A stretch of 64,000 nt of DNA from Alteromonas sp. BL110 (GTDB lineage: Bacteria > Pseudomonadota > Gammaproteobacteria > Enterobacterales > Alteromonadaceae). Both the position numbers and the translations under genes were made by a program. Below, one piece after another: positions 1-8,263 of this stretch (positions are counted from its first letter, which is position 1; each line of letters starts with the position of its first letter). The notes below the pieces were generated by a model. The model saw only the letters and a program-made list of their open reading frames with translations. It had not been told where the DNA came from and did no database searches. Location of the stretch: assembly GCF_003443615.1 (NCBI RefSeq), contig NZ_CP031967.1:3348001-3412000 (forward strand), written 5' to 3'.

Positions 1-2
1 TT

Positions 3-734
3 CATCCCAGTGCCCAGCAACTCAAAGATTTCGTTGAGGGCACTCTGTCACCTGCTATATCTTTGATGGTCTCTGCGCACTGTGATATGTGCCCGAAGTG
101 CCAGCGATTTGTTGAGATTGAGACAGAAAGCCTAGCCGCACAAATGGTGTCGGCTGTTAGTGAGAATGTGGTTGGTATTTCCGATGCTTCTTTGCAATTT
201 GGAGATATGTTTTCACAAATTACACAACTCCCCCAAGCACAGAATGGCAGCATTGAGGCTGCTGGTGTTTCTGAATATCGAGAAACTTTTAAAAAGCCTC
301 GTGTACCATCTAAATCAGAAAAATTAAGCACTATTGAATTGGATGGTAGAACGTTTACTTTGCCTAGAACACTTCACCGATATATCGACAAGACTGGAAA
401 TTGGTCGAGTTTAGTCGGCAAGCTATGGCAAGCTCCAGTTGATTTAGGTAATCAGGGTGTAGCTAATTTTATATTCATGGGCGGTGGCGGTAGTGTGCCT
501 GAGCATACTCACCGAGGAACCGAATACACCCTGGTAATTGATGGTGAATTTAGTGATGGACTTAGCCGCTATGATACCGGTGACTTCATTTTCATGGATG
601 GTGAAAAAACCCATACACCAAAGGCTGAAGGAAAAGACGGTTGCTTAGTATTTAGCATTGTAGATCAGCCATTACACTTTACTTCCGGTTTAGCGAGACT
701 ATTAAATCCATTTAGCCATCTGTTTTTCCGCTAA
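3..734 (+). CDS. chrR: ChrR-family zinc-binding anti-sigma factor, 5'-truncated by window edge
   Basis: The reading frame is open from the first bases, so the true start lies upstream. The visible protein begins HPSAQQLKDFVEG and carries AHCDMCPKC, which contains the HxxxCxxC zinc motif of ZAS-type anti-sigma factors. The upstream His is the usual fourth ligand. The C-terminal half is a cupin with HTHRGTEYTL, GDFIFMDGEKTH and a long conserved tail. In the family, the N-terminal domain holds an ECF sigma-E factor and the cupin domain is needed for the response to singlet oxygen or related stress. The partner sigma gene is expected just upstream, outside the window; this is inference from family gene order. 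An internal ATG at 63 would remove the first zinc ligand, so it is not chosen as the start. Confidence 0.88.
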   Translation, partial: HPSAQQLKDFVEGTLSPAISLMVSAHCDMCPKCQRFVEIETESLAAQMVSAVSENVVGISDASLQFGDMFSQITQLPQAQNGSIEAAGVSEYRETFKKPRVPSKSEKLSTIELDGRTFTLPRTLHRYIDKTGNWSSLVGKLWQAPVDLGNQGVANFIFMGGGGSVPEHTHRGTEYTLVIDGEFSDGLSRYDTGDFIFMDGEKTHTPKAEGKDGCLVFSIVDQPLHFTSGLARLLNPFSHLFFR

Positions 735-785
735 AGAATAAAACGGTTTCTTACCTCCTTCAATGGTCACAATCGTTGAGAAACA

Positions 786-810
786 AAAAACGCACTTAAG
801 TGCGTTTCTT
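786..810. terminator. Bidirectional intrinsic terminator between chrR and bamD
   Basis: The perfect inverted repeat AAACGCACTT / AAGTGCGTTT at 788-807 is flanked by A-rich and T-rich tracts. It lies between the convergent chrR (ends 734) and bamD (ends 864), so it can serve both. Confidence 0.8.
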
Positions 811-863
811 TGTTCTAACTATAATTATTCAAAAAAATCGAACGCGCTTTGAAACTGCCTAAA

Positions 864-1628
864 CTAGCTAATAAACTCGCTGTCCGGATAGTTTAGCTTA
901 AGGGTTTTCATTGCGTTGTCTCGTAGTTCTGTTAAACCAAGCTGCTCGTAGCTGGAAACCATAATTTCCAAAGCTTGCTGCACTTGAGTGGTATTCGGGA
1001 AGTGCTCAATAACATAGCGACCACGATTAGCGGCAGCAACATAAGCTTCTCGTCTCATATAAAAGCGTGCAATAGCAATTTCGTACCGCGCTAGGCGATC
1101 TTTGATATGAACCATACGCTGCTTAGCGTCCGCCGCATACTTACTATCTGGGTACTGCTGAATTAAACGACGAAAATCTTCAAACGCTGCACGGGATTTT
1201 GATGGGTCCCTATCCGTACGATCGATGTTCATTAATTCTTGGAACAAGTTGCTGTCCGATTCCATGTTAGTTAAGCCACGCATGTAGTACGCGTAGTCAA
1301 CATCCGAATGATTAGGATTAAGACGGATAAATCTATCGATAGTGGCAAGCGTTTCTTCGTTTTTACCCGACTTGTAGTAGCTGTAAATAAGATCTAGCTG
1401 AACTTGGTGTGACAGTGGACCAAACGGGTAACGGGAATCTAGCGCACTTAACGTTTGAGCCGCAGCGCTAAAGTTACCCACTTCCATGCTCTGCTTTGCT
1501 CTGTCGTACAGTTGCTGTGCACCCATGTTGGCTAAAACGGCTTTCTCTTCTTTATCTGAAGAACTACATCCTGCGACAGATACCATAGCACCCAATAAAA
1601 CGGGAGCCAGTAGACGAAATGATTTCAT
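864..1628 (-). CDS. bamD: Outer membrane assembly lipoprotein BamD
   Basis: The 254-residue lipoprotein has a short hydrophobic signal ending in the lipobox VAGC (residues about 18-21), then TPR-like helical repeats that fill the rest of the protein, with typical segments YDRAKQSMEVGNFSAA, LDSRYPFGP and DAKQRMVHIKDRLA. Length and motifs match BamD (YfiO/ComL). This is the essential periplasm-facing lipoprotein that works with BamA to fold beta-barrel proteins into the outer membrane. It is divergent from rluD, the same arrangement as yfiO-rluD in enterobacteria, which supports the identification. The start at 1628 places the lipobox correctly. Confidence 0.95.
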   Translation of the reverse strand: MKSFRLLAPVLLGAMVSVAGCSSSDKEEKAVLANMGAQQLYDRAKQSMEVGNFSAAAQTLSALDSRYPFGPLSHQVQLDLIYSYYKSGKNEETLATIDRFIRLNPNHSDVDYAYYMRGLTNMESDSNLFQELMNIDRTDRDPSKSRAAFEDFRRLIQQYPDSKYAADAKQRMVHIKDRLARYEIAIARFYMRREAYVAAANRGRYVIEHFPNTTQVQQALEIMVSSYEQLGLTELRDNAMKTLKLNYPDSEFIS

Positions 1629-1775
1629 AATAATTCTATTTTCCTGCTAAACAGTTTAATACTTCGCTGTCTAAGCTCATGTGTTAAACAACAACACTTT
1701 AATTGCATTCTAACGTACTAACGACGAGAAAAACCATACAAAAACGTAAACAAGGCAGTGTACAGCGTGAATACT

Positions 1776-1784
1776 TGTTATAAT
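1776..1784 (+). promoter_or_regulatory. Extended -10 promoter for rluD
   Basis: TGTTATAAT forms an extended -10 element (TGn plus the perfect TATAAT hexamer at 1779-1784), about 30 bases before the rluD start. No good -35 hexamer is visible, which is usual for extended -10 promoters. Confidence 0.5.
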
Positions 1785-1813
1785 ACCCTTTTTTAGACGT
1801 AATCAATGGTGTT

Positions 1814-2797
1814 ATGACACAGTCGCCGAACACAATACAATTAGAAGCTTCAACGGAAGCTGCGCATTTTGGTTTACGGTTAGATCAGGTTTTGGCTGAT
1901 TTGTTCCCTGAATATTCTCGTTCTAAGTTAAAAACTTGGATTCAAGAGGGGAATGTTGCGGTAAATGGTGAAGTAATCACCGTTCCAAGACACAAAATGC
2001 AAATGGATGAACTCATTACTGTACAAGCCGAAATGGATGTACAGGTAACAAGCGTTGCGCAAGACATTGCGCTTGATATTGTTTACGAAGATGAGCACAT
2101 CTTAGTTATAAATAAACCTGCTGACTTGGTTGTGCATCCTGGTGCGGGAAATCCAAGTGGTACGGTGCTAAATGCATTACTAAATCACTATCCCGAAATT
2201 GACAAAGTTCCCCGTGCAGGCATAGTTCATCGTCTCGATAAAGACACTACAGGTTTGATGGTAGTAGCAAAAACGATTCCTGCGCAAACGCACCTTGTTG
2301 ATCAACTGCAGCGCCGCGAAATGAGTCGAGAATATGAAGCCATCGCGCTAGGTACTATGGTTGCGGGTGGTATTGTAGATGAACCTATTGGCAGACATGC
2401 CACAAAGCGCACGCACATGGCAGTTCGCGAAATGGGGAAACCTGCAGTAACCCATTATCGCGTTATCGAAAAGTTCCGTGCGTATACTCACCTACGCTTG
2501 AAGCTTGAAACCGGTCGTACGCACCAAATCCGTGTGCACATGGCGCATATCAAGCATCCGTTATTGGGCGACCAGGTTTACGGCGGGCGTCCGCGTTTGC
2601 CCAAAGGTGCGTCTGAGGAGTTTATTGCTGCGCTTCGCGGGTTCCAGCGCCAGGCACTACACGCCGCACAGCTCTCGCTGTTTCACCCTGAAACTGAAGA
2701 GTGGATGACCTGGAAGGCGCCGCTGCCTCAAGATATGCAAGACTTGCTTAAGGCGGTGAAGCAAGACTCTACAGACAATCCGCAAGACATGCTTTAA
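1814..2797 (+). CDS. rluD: 23S rRNA pseudouridine(1911/1915/1917) synthase RluD
   Basis: The protein has 327 residues. An N-terminal S4 RNA-binding domain (about residues 18-80: LRLDQVLADLFPEYSRSKLK) is followed by a RluA-type pseudouridine synthase domain. The catalytic motif HRLDKDTTGLMVVAK carries the nucleophilic Asp, and RTHQIRVHMAHIKHPLLGD is the conserved C-terminal motif. RluD modifies helix 69 of 23S rRNA in the large subunit. The length matches the E. coli enzyme. It is followed 16 bases later by pgeF, the normal gammaproteobacterial neighbour, and lies opposite bamD. Confidence 0.96.
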   Translation: MTQSPNTIQLEASTEAAHFGLRLDQVLADLFPEYSRSKLKTWIQEGNVAVNGEVITVPRHKMQMDELITVQAEMDVQVTSVAQDIALDIVYEDEHILVINKPADLVVHPGAGNPSGTVLNALLNHYPEIDKVPRAGIVHRLDKDTTGLMVVAKTIPAQTHLVDQLQRREMSREYEAIALGTMVAGGIVDEPIGRHATKRTHMAVREMGKPAVTHYRVIEKFRAYTHLRLKLETGRTHQIRVHMAHIKHPLLGDQVYGGRPRLPKGASEEFIAALRGFQRQALHAAQLSLFHPETEEWMTWKAPLPQDMQDLLKAVKQDSTDNPQDML

Positions 2798-2813
2798 GCA
2801 GAGTTTTAACCCT

Positions 2814-3569
2814 ATGACATATACTGCTGAAAGTTCGTCTATTTCGCCATCATTGGATTTAATTATGCCGAAATGGTCGTGCCCTTCTAATATTGTTGCA
2901 TACACAACAACTAGGTTAGGGGGCAGTAGTACGGGGGATTTCGTAGGCTTGAATGTTGGCGTGCACGTGGGTGATGATCTTTTATTAGTTAAAGCCAATA
3001 GAAGCCTGATCCCACACAGCGAAAAAATCACCTGGCTAGACCAGGTACATAGCAATCGCGTGGTAGCACTGCCAAGCGCGGATATCACTGCCGACGCAGC
3101 GTACTCTTCTTCTAAGTCACACTTTTGTGCCGTAATGACCGCAGACTGCGTACCCATTTTATTGTGTGATGAAAGCGGTGAACAAGTAGCTGCTGTGCAT
3201 GCCGGCTGGAAAGGCCTTGAGACAAACATTATCGCCAATGCCGTTGGGCACTTTAGCTGTGGTGCTAATAAGCTGATAGCTTGGATAGGACCTGCAATTA
3301 GCGGCGCTTGCTATGAAGTAGATGCGCAGTTGGCAAGTAAATTTAGCTACATAGATGGCGCTATTGCCAATAGTACTAATAGAGCGAAGTACTTATTAGA
3401 TTTACCTCTAGTGGCACAGGTGCAATTGCAGCAAGCTGGCGTTGAGAATATTACACAAAGTAACTTGTGCACTTACACTGACGAACAGCGTTTTTACTCC
3501 CATCGAAGAGCTACGCATCAAAACAAGCGCACGACTGGGCGTATAGTTAGCGTAATAGGCCTGCTTTAA
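2814..3569 (+). CDS. pgeF: Peptidoglycan editing factor PgeF (YfiH, DUF152)
   Basis: The 251-residue protein is of the multicopper-polyphenol-oxidase-like superfamily, now known as PgeF or YfiH. Diagnostic motifs are TWLDQVHSNRV, MTADCVPILL, AAVHAGWKGL and the C-terminal YSHRRATHQNKRTTGR. The conserved His and Cys residues (QVHSN, TADC, HAGW) form the metal and active site. In E. coli the protein clears mis-incorporated L-serine-containing muropeptide precursors. It lies 16 bases downstream of rluD and is probably co-transcribed, ahead of clpB as in E. coli. Confidence 0.93.
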   Translation: MTYTAESSSISPSLDLIMPKWSCPSNIVAYTTTRLGGSSTGDFVGLNVGVHVGDDLLLVKANRSLIPHSEKITWLDQVHSNRVVALPSADITADAAYSSSKSHFCAVMTADCVPILLCDESGEQVAAVHAGWKGLETNIIANAVGHFSCGANKLIAWIGPAISGACYEVDAQLASKFSYIDGAIANSTNRAKYLLDLPLVAQVQLQQAGVENITQSNLCTYTDEQRFYSHRRATHQNKRTTGRIVSVIGLL

Positions 3570-3673
3570 ATTGTTTCGAAAAAAGGCGGCAGTTTTAGTC
3601 TGATCAAACAGTTGCGCTAGATCAAACTTCATACATTATTTGTTATCTTTTTGGCTAACTTTTTAATCTCATA

Positions 3674-3700
3674 CTTGAATCGCAATTGAGCAGCCTACAT
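3674..3700 (+). promoter_or_regulatory. Candidate heat-shock (sigma-32) promoter for clpB
   Basis: CTTGAA at 3674-3679 is a perfect sigma-32 -35 core. It is followed after 13 bases by GCCTACAT at 3693-3700, a weak match to CCCCATNT. The site lies in the 249-base pgeF-clpB gap, about 120 bases before clpB. Heat control of clpB is expected from the family; the -10 match is poor. Confidence 0.4.
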
Positions 3701-3818
3701 AACTAGAACATAAAGAATACCACTGCGCATAGAGCATTACCCACTCAGCGAGAGTTAAAATGTTCGTAATCGCGGGGTGTTACCGCAGGTATAGTTGTTC
3801 ACTTATTAGGTTGAGATT

Positions 3819-6395
3819 ATGAGATTAGATAGATTTACCAGTAAATTTCAGCTCGCGATATCCGATGCTCAATCACTCGCATTGGGGCGAGACCATCAAT
3901 ATATTGAACCTGTCCATTTAATGACTGCCATGCTCAACCAGCAAGGTGGTTCAGTACGCCCTTTACTTGACCAAACAAACATCAATGTTAATGCGCTACG
4001 CTCTGCATTAAGTCAGGCTATTGAACGCCTTCCTAGAATTGAAGGCATTGGTGGCGATGTTCAATTAAGCAAAGACAGTGGTATTTTGCTGAATCTTTGC
4101 GACAAAATAGCCCAGCAGCGAAAAGACGAGTATATAACGTCGGAAATCTTCGTGTTGGCAGCCCTTGAAGATAAAGGGCGGTTGGGTGAAATCTTCAAAA
4201 GTCTGAATATCACCAAAGACGCTATTGAAGCTGCTATTGATGACATGCGTGGGGGGCAAAAAGTGACAGACCCTAACGCAGAAGATGTTCGACAAGCACT
4301 CGAAAAATACACTACAGATTTAACCGAACGAGCCGAACAAGGCAAGCTTGACCCGGTAATTGGACGTGATGAAGAGATTCGTCGAACGGTTCAAGTGCTA
4401 CAGCGCAGAACCAAAAATAACCCCGTGCTTATTGGTGAGCCAGGTGTAGGTAAAACTGCCATTGTTGAGGGGTTAGCGCAGCGCATCATTAACGGCGAAG
4501 TACCTGAAGGCTTGAAGAATAAGCGTGTCCTTGCCCTAGATATGGGCGCATTAGTAGCCGGTGCAAAATATCGCGGAGAGTTCGAAGAACGTTTGAAGGC
4601 CGTGCTCAACGAACTCGCTAAAGAAGAAGGTCGCGTCATCTTATTCGTAGATGAGCTGCATACCATGGTAGGCGCAGGGAAGGGCGATGGTGCCATGGAT
4701 GCTGGGAATATGCTGAAACCAGCTTTGGCACGCGGTGAACTGCACTGCGTGGGAGCAACCACATTAGACGAATATCGTCAGTACATTGAAAAAGACGCAG
4801 CACTTGAGCGCCGTTTCCAAAAGGTACTAGTTGAAGAGCCAAGCGTAGAAGACACTATTGCTATTCTTCGAGGCTTAAAAGAGCGCTATGAACTCCATCA
4901 CTCCGTAGATATTACTGACCCTGCCATTGTCGCAGCGGCAAGTTTGTCGCATCGTTATATTAGTGACCGTCAATTGCCCGATAAAGCCATCGACCTTATT
5001 GATGAAGCGGCCTCTAGCATTCGTTTGCAAATAGACTCAAAGCCAGAAGATATGGACCGATTAGAGCGGCGTATCATCCAGCTTAAGTTGGAAGAGCAAG
5101 CGCTTGCTAAAGAAACGGATGATGCAAGTCATAAGCGCCTTGAAATGATTGAACTAGAACGTGAGCAAGCCGAAACCAAGTACGCCGAGCTTGAGAAAGT
5201 ATGGCTGGATGAAAAGGACGCCATGCAGGGCACCCAAACCATCAAAGGGGAGCTTGAACAAGCAAAGCTAGATTTAGAAATTGCCCGACGTGCATCCGAT
5301 TTAAACCGTATGTCGGAACTTCAGTACGGCCGTATTCCTGAACTGGAAGCAAAGTTAGAGCAAGCGGCTGAAAATGAGACCCGGGAGACCACGTTACTTA
5401 AAAACAAAGTAACAGACATTGAAATTGCTGATGTGCTTTCTCGGTGGACAGGTATACCTGTGGCACGAATGCTAGAGGGCGAGCGCGAGAAACTGTTGCG
5501 TATGGAAGACGTGCTTCACAAACGGGTGGTTGGGCAAGAAGAGGCAGTTGAAGCGGTATCAAATGCTATTCGCCGTTCACGCGCCGGGCTTGCCGATCCA
5601 AACCGTCCTATTGGCTCATTCCTGTTTTTAGGGCCGACGGGCGTGGGTAAAACTGAGTTATGTAAAGCTTTGGCTGGCTTCATGTTCGATACTGAAGATG
5701 CCATGGTGCGTATCGATATGTCTGAGTTTATGGAAAAACACTCGGTCGCTCGTTTAGTCGGTGCGCCTCCTGGCTACGTTGGCTATGAGGAAGGTGGCTA
5801 CTTAACCGAAGCGGTGCGTCGCAAGCCTTACTCGGTCATTTTATTGGATGAGGTTGAAAAGGCACATCCAGACGTATTTAACATTTTGCTTCAAGTGTTG
5901 GATGACGGTCGTTTAACTGATGGACAAGGGCGCACGGTAGACTTTAAAAATACGGTTGTGATCATGACGTCTAATTTAGGTTCAGACATCATTCAAGATA
6001 AGCACAACGAAAGCCAGTATGACGATATGAAAGCGTCGGTAATGAGTGTAGTCGGGCAGCATTTCAGGCCTGAATTTATAAACCGCGTAGATGATATTGT
6101 GGTATTCCATCCGTTGGGTAAAGAGCAAATTAAGTCTATTGCTAAAATACAGCTAGCTTCTCTTAGAGCACGACTAGCGGAAAAAGGTTATAAACTTACT
6201 CTTTCTGCTGCGGCAATGGATAAGTTAGCAGACGCCGGTTTCGACCCTGTGTTTGGCGCAAGGCCGCTTAAGCGTGCGATACAGGTACAGGTGGAAAATC
6301 CACTTGCCCAGCAACTGCTAGCGGGTGAGTTATTACCCGAGTCCACCATTCGTATTGATGCTGACGACAGCGGACTATTCGTAGTAAGCAGTTAA
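3819..6395 (+). CDS. clpB: ATP-dependent disaggregase ClpB (Hsp100)
   Basis: The 858-residue protein is essentially the same length as E. coli ClpB (857). The Clp N-domain covers about residues 1-145. NBD1 has Walker A GEPGVGKT and Walker [12 protein letters not shown]. The coiled-coil middle domain, absent from ClpA, covers about 410-530. NBD2 has Walker A GPTGVGKT and Walker [15 protein letters not shown]. There is no ClpP-binding IGF/L loop context. The protein works with DnaK/DnaJ/GrpE to dissolve aggregates in the cytoplasm. It is monocistronic, with its own terminator just downstream. Confidence 0.97.
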   Translation: MRLDRFTSKFQLAISDAQSLALGRDHQYIEPVHLMTAMLNQQGGSVRPLLDQTNINVNALRSALSQAIERLPRIEGIGGDVQLSKDSGILLNLCDKIAQQRKDEYITSEIFVLAALEDKGRLGEIFKSLNITKDAIEAAIDDMRGGQKVTDPNAEDVRQALEKYTTDLTERAEQGKLDPVIGRDEEIRRTVQVLQRRTKNNPVLIGEPGVGKTAIVEGLAQRIINGEVPEGLKNKRVLALDMGALVAGAKYRGEFEERLKAVLNELAKEEGRVILFVDELHTMVGAGKGDGAMDAGNMLKPALARGELHCVGATTLDEYRQYIEKDAALERRFQKVLVEEPSVEDTIAILRGLKERYELHHSVDITDPAIVAAASLSHRYISDRQLPDKAIDLIDEAASSIRLQIDSKPEDMDRLERRIIQLKLEEQALAKETDDASHKRLEMIELEREQAETKYAELEKVWLDEKDAMQGTQTIKGELEQAKLDLEIARRASDLNRMSELQYGRIPELEAKLEQAAENETRETTLLKNKVTDIEIADVLSRWTGIPVARMLEGEREKLLRMEDVLHKRVVGQEEAVEAVSNAIRRSRAGLADPNRPIGSFLFLGPTGVGKTELCKALAGFMFDTEDAMVRIDMSEFMEKHSVARLVGAPPGYVGYEEGGYLTEAVRRKPYSVILLDEVEKAHPDVFNILLQVLDDGRLTDGQGRTVDFKNTVVIMTSNLGSDIIQDKHNESQYDDMKASVMSVVGQHFRPEFINRVDDIVVFHPLGKEQIKSIAKIQLASLRARLAEKGYKLTLSAAAMDKLADAGFDPVFGARPLKRAIQVQVENPLAQQLLAGELLPESTIRIDADDSGLFVVSS

Positions 6396-6419
6396 TCAAG
6401 AAACCAAATCTTTGACTCG

Positions 6420-6446
6420 AAGGCACTGGAAACAGTGCCTTTTTTC
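6420..6446 (+). terminator. Intrinsic terminator of clpB
   Basis: The perfect stem AGGCACTG-GAAA-CAGTGCCT (6421-6440) has a GNRA-type loop and is followed directly by TTTTTT. It begins 25 bases after the clpB stop codon. Confidence 0.9.
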
Positions 6447-6528
6447 TTGCCCTATTATTGCTTTATCATCGCCTTTTCCTTTAGTTTAACCGCTAGAGCA
6501 ATCTCACCGTGAGTGTTAGGAGTCATAC

Positions 6529-8232
6529 ATGCAACAAGCCCCAATCATTAGCGCATTTAAACGCGTACTCGGGGAAAGTAATCTGGCCGTTGGAAAACGC
6601 CAGACAGAGCACTACCGAAAAGGGTGGCGATCGGGCGAGGGTGAGGCATTGGCCGTGCTATTTCCAAGCACGCTCATGCAATATTGGGAAGTCCTTAAGG
6701 TTTGCGTTAAATATAACTGCATCATCATAATGCAGGCTGCCAAAACCGGGTTAACCGAAGGCTCTACGCCAAGCGGCGATGATTACGATAGACCTGTGGT
6801 GGTTATTAACACTTTAGCCATGGACGATATCGTTCTAATAAACGATGGTAAGCAGGTATTGAGTTTTCCTGGGGCAACCTTGTTTAAGCTTGAGAAAATG
6901 TTGAAACCACTTGGACGCGCGCCGCATTCAGTGATTGGGTCGTCGTGTTTGGGGGCATCTATCGTTGGTGGTGTTGCTAACAATTCTGGCGGCGCATTGG
7001 TAAAACGAGGGCCCGCTTATACGGAGCTATCGCTATACGCTCAAATAGATGCTAACGGTGACCTAAAGCTGGTTAATCACTTAGGAATAGACTTGGGTGA
7101 TACACCTGAAGAAATTATCGGTAACCTCGCTTCAGGCAACTTTTCAAAATCACTCCCAGAAACCAGTAAGAAAGCGTCAGCAAGTGACTATGAACAAATA
7201 GTTCGCGATGTTAATGCTGATACGCCTAGCCGCTTTAATGCAGACCCATCAAGGCTTTATGAAGCTAGCGGTTGCGCCGGTAAAATCGCCGTTTTTGCCG
7301 TGCGATTAGACACATTTGAAGTGCCTAAAAAAGAACAAACGTTTTATATCGGTACAAACGATGCTGATGTGCTTACCCGTATCCGCAAAGATATTTTGTC
7401 GACGTTCGATAACGTTCCTGAAGTAGGTGAATACCTGCATAGAGAAATGTTTGATATTGCAGATGTGTATGGCAAAGATACGATATTGAGTATTGAACGT
7501 TTAGGCACTGACTCACTACCTAAAATGTTTGCAATTAAAGGGAGGGTAGATGCTGCACTTAACAAACTGCCTTTTATGCCTCGCTACCTAAGTGACAGAG
7601 CAATGCAGTTTGGAAGTAAGTTTTTTTCTGACCAAATTCCTTCAAGTTTAAGAGCCTACCGCGACAAGTACGAGCACCACCTTATCCTTAAAATGAGTGA
7701 TGGCGGTATTGAAGAGGCAGAAACACTATTAGCCAAGCTGTTCAGGAAAGAGAAGCTAGATGGTGATTACATTACTTGTAATGAAGAGGAAGCGTCTAAA
7801 GCGTTTTTGTTGCGTTTCGCCGCAGCGGGGGCAGCAGTGCGCTATCAAATGATGCGTCACAAACAAGTAGGGGATATTTTAGCGCTAGATATTGCCTTGC
7901 GCCGCAATGACGAGTTTTGGGTAGAAGCGTTGCCTGAGCACATAGCTAAACATGTCGAAAAGCCGCTTTATTACGGCCATTTCTTTTGCCATGTTTTCCA
8001 TCAAGATTACATACTTAAGAAGGGCAGCGACGCTCACAAAGTCAAAGCAGACATGTTGGCACTATTAGATAGCCGCGGTGCTAAATATCCTGCCGAACAT
8101 AATGTTGGGCATTTGTATAAAGCAGAAAGCACTCTACAGCAGTTTTACAGAGAACTAGACCCTACCAATACTTTTAACCCAGGCATTGGTAAGATGGAGA
8201 AGCACAAACGCAATTGTTCGTGCTGTTTATAG
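6529..8232 (+). CDS. dld: Quinone-dependent D-lactate dehydrogenase Dld
   Basis: The 567-residue protein compares with 571 in E. coli Dld and is intact. A PCMH-type FAD-binding domain occupies the N-terminal third (AAKTGLTEGSTPSG and GASIVGGVANNSGGALVKRGPAYTE bind the cofactor). The C-terminal half is the Dld membrane-associated domain and ends in an unusual KHKRNCSCCL tail. The enzyme oxidises D-lactate to pyruvate and passes electrons to the quinone pool at the inner face of the membrane. A TTAGGAG ribosome-binding site precedes ATG 6529. It is a single-gene unit between the clpB terminator and the convergent prsT gene. Confidence 0.95.
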   Translation: MQQAPIISAFKRVLGESNLAVGKRQTEHYRKGWRSGEGEALAVLFPSTLMQYWEVLKVCVKYNCIIIMQAAKTGLTEGSTPSGDDYDRPVVVINTLAMDDIVLINDGKQVLSFPGATLFKLEKMLKPLGRAPHSVIGSSCLGASIVGGVANNSGGALVKRGPAYTELSLYAQIDANGDLKLVNHLGIDLGDTPEEIIGNLASGNFSKSLPETSKKASASDYEQIVRDVNADTPSRFNADPSRLYEASGCAGKIAVFAVRLDTFEVPKKEQTFYIGTNDADVLTRIRKDILSTFDNVPEVGEYLHREMFDIADVYGKDTILSIERLGTDSLPKMFAIKGRVDAALNKLPFMPRYLSDRAMQFGSKFFSDQIPSSLRAYRDKYEHHLILKMSDGGIEEAETLLAKLFRKEKLDGDYITCNEEEASKAFLLRFAAAGAAVRYQMMRHKQVGDILALDIALRRNDEFWVEALPEHIAKHVEKPLYYGHFFCHVFHQDYILKKGSDAHKVKADMLALLDSRGAKYPAEHNVGHLYKAESTLQQFYRELDPTNTFNPGIGKMEKHKRNCSCCL

Positions 8233-8242
8233 CTACATATGA

Positions 8243-8263
8243 AGAGAGCCTTAAAGGCTCTCT
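8243..8263. terminator. Inverted repeat between convergent dld and prsT
   Basis: AGAGAGCCT-TAA-AGGCTCTCT is a perfect stem. It overlaps the last codons of the minus-strand TPR gene and follows dld by 10 bases. Neither side has a strong T tract, so it is a probable but weak bidirectional terminator. Confidence 0.5.

Noticed and set aside
6529..8232. Possible frameshift or truncation of dld, because another frame (6509-6730) overlaps its start.
   Set aside because: The main frame is continuous, 567 codons long, and aligns by motif and length with full-length Dld.
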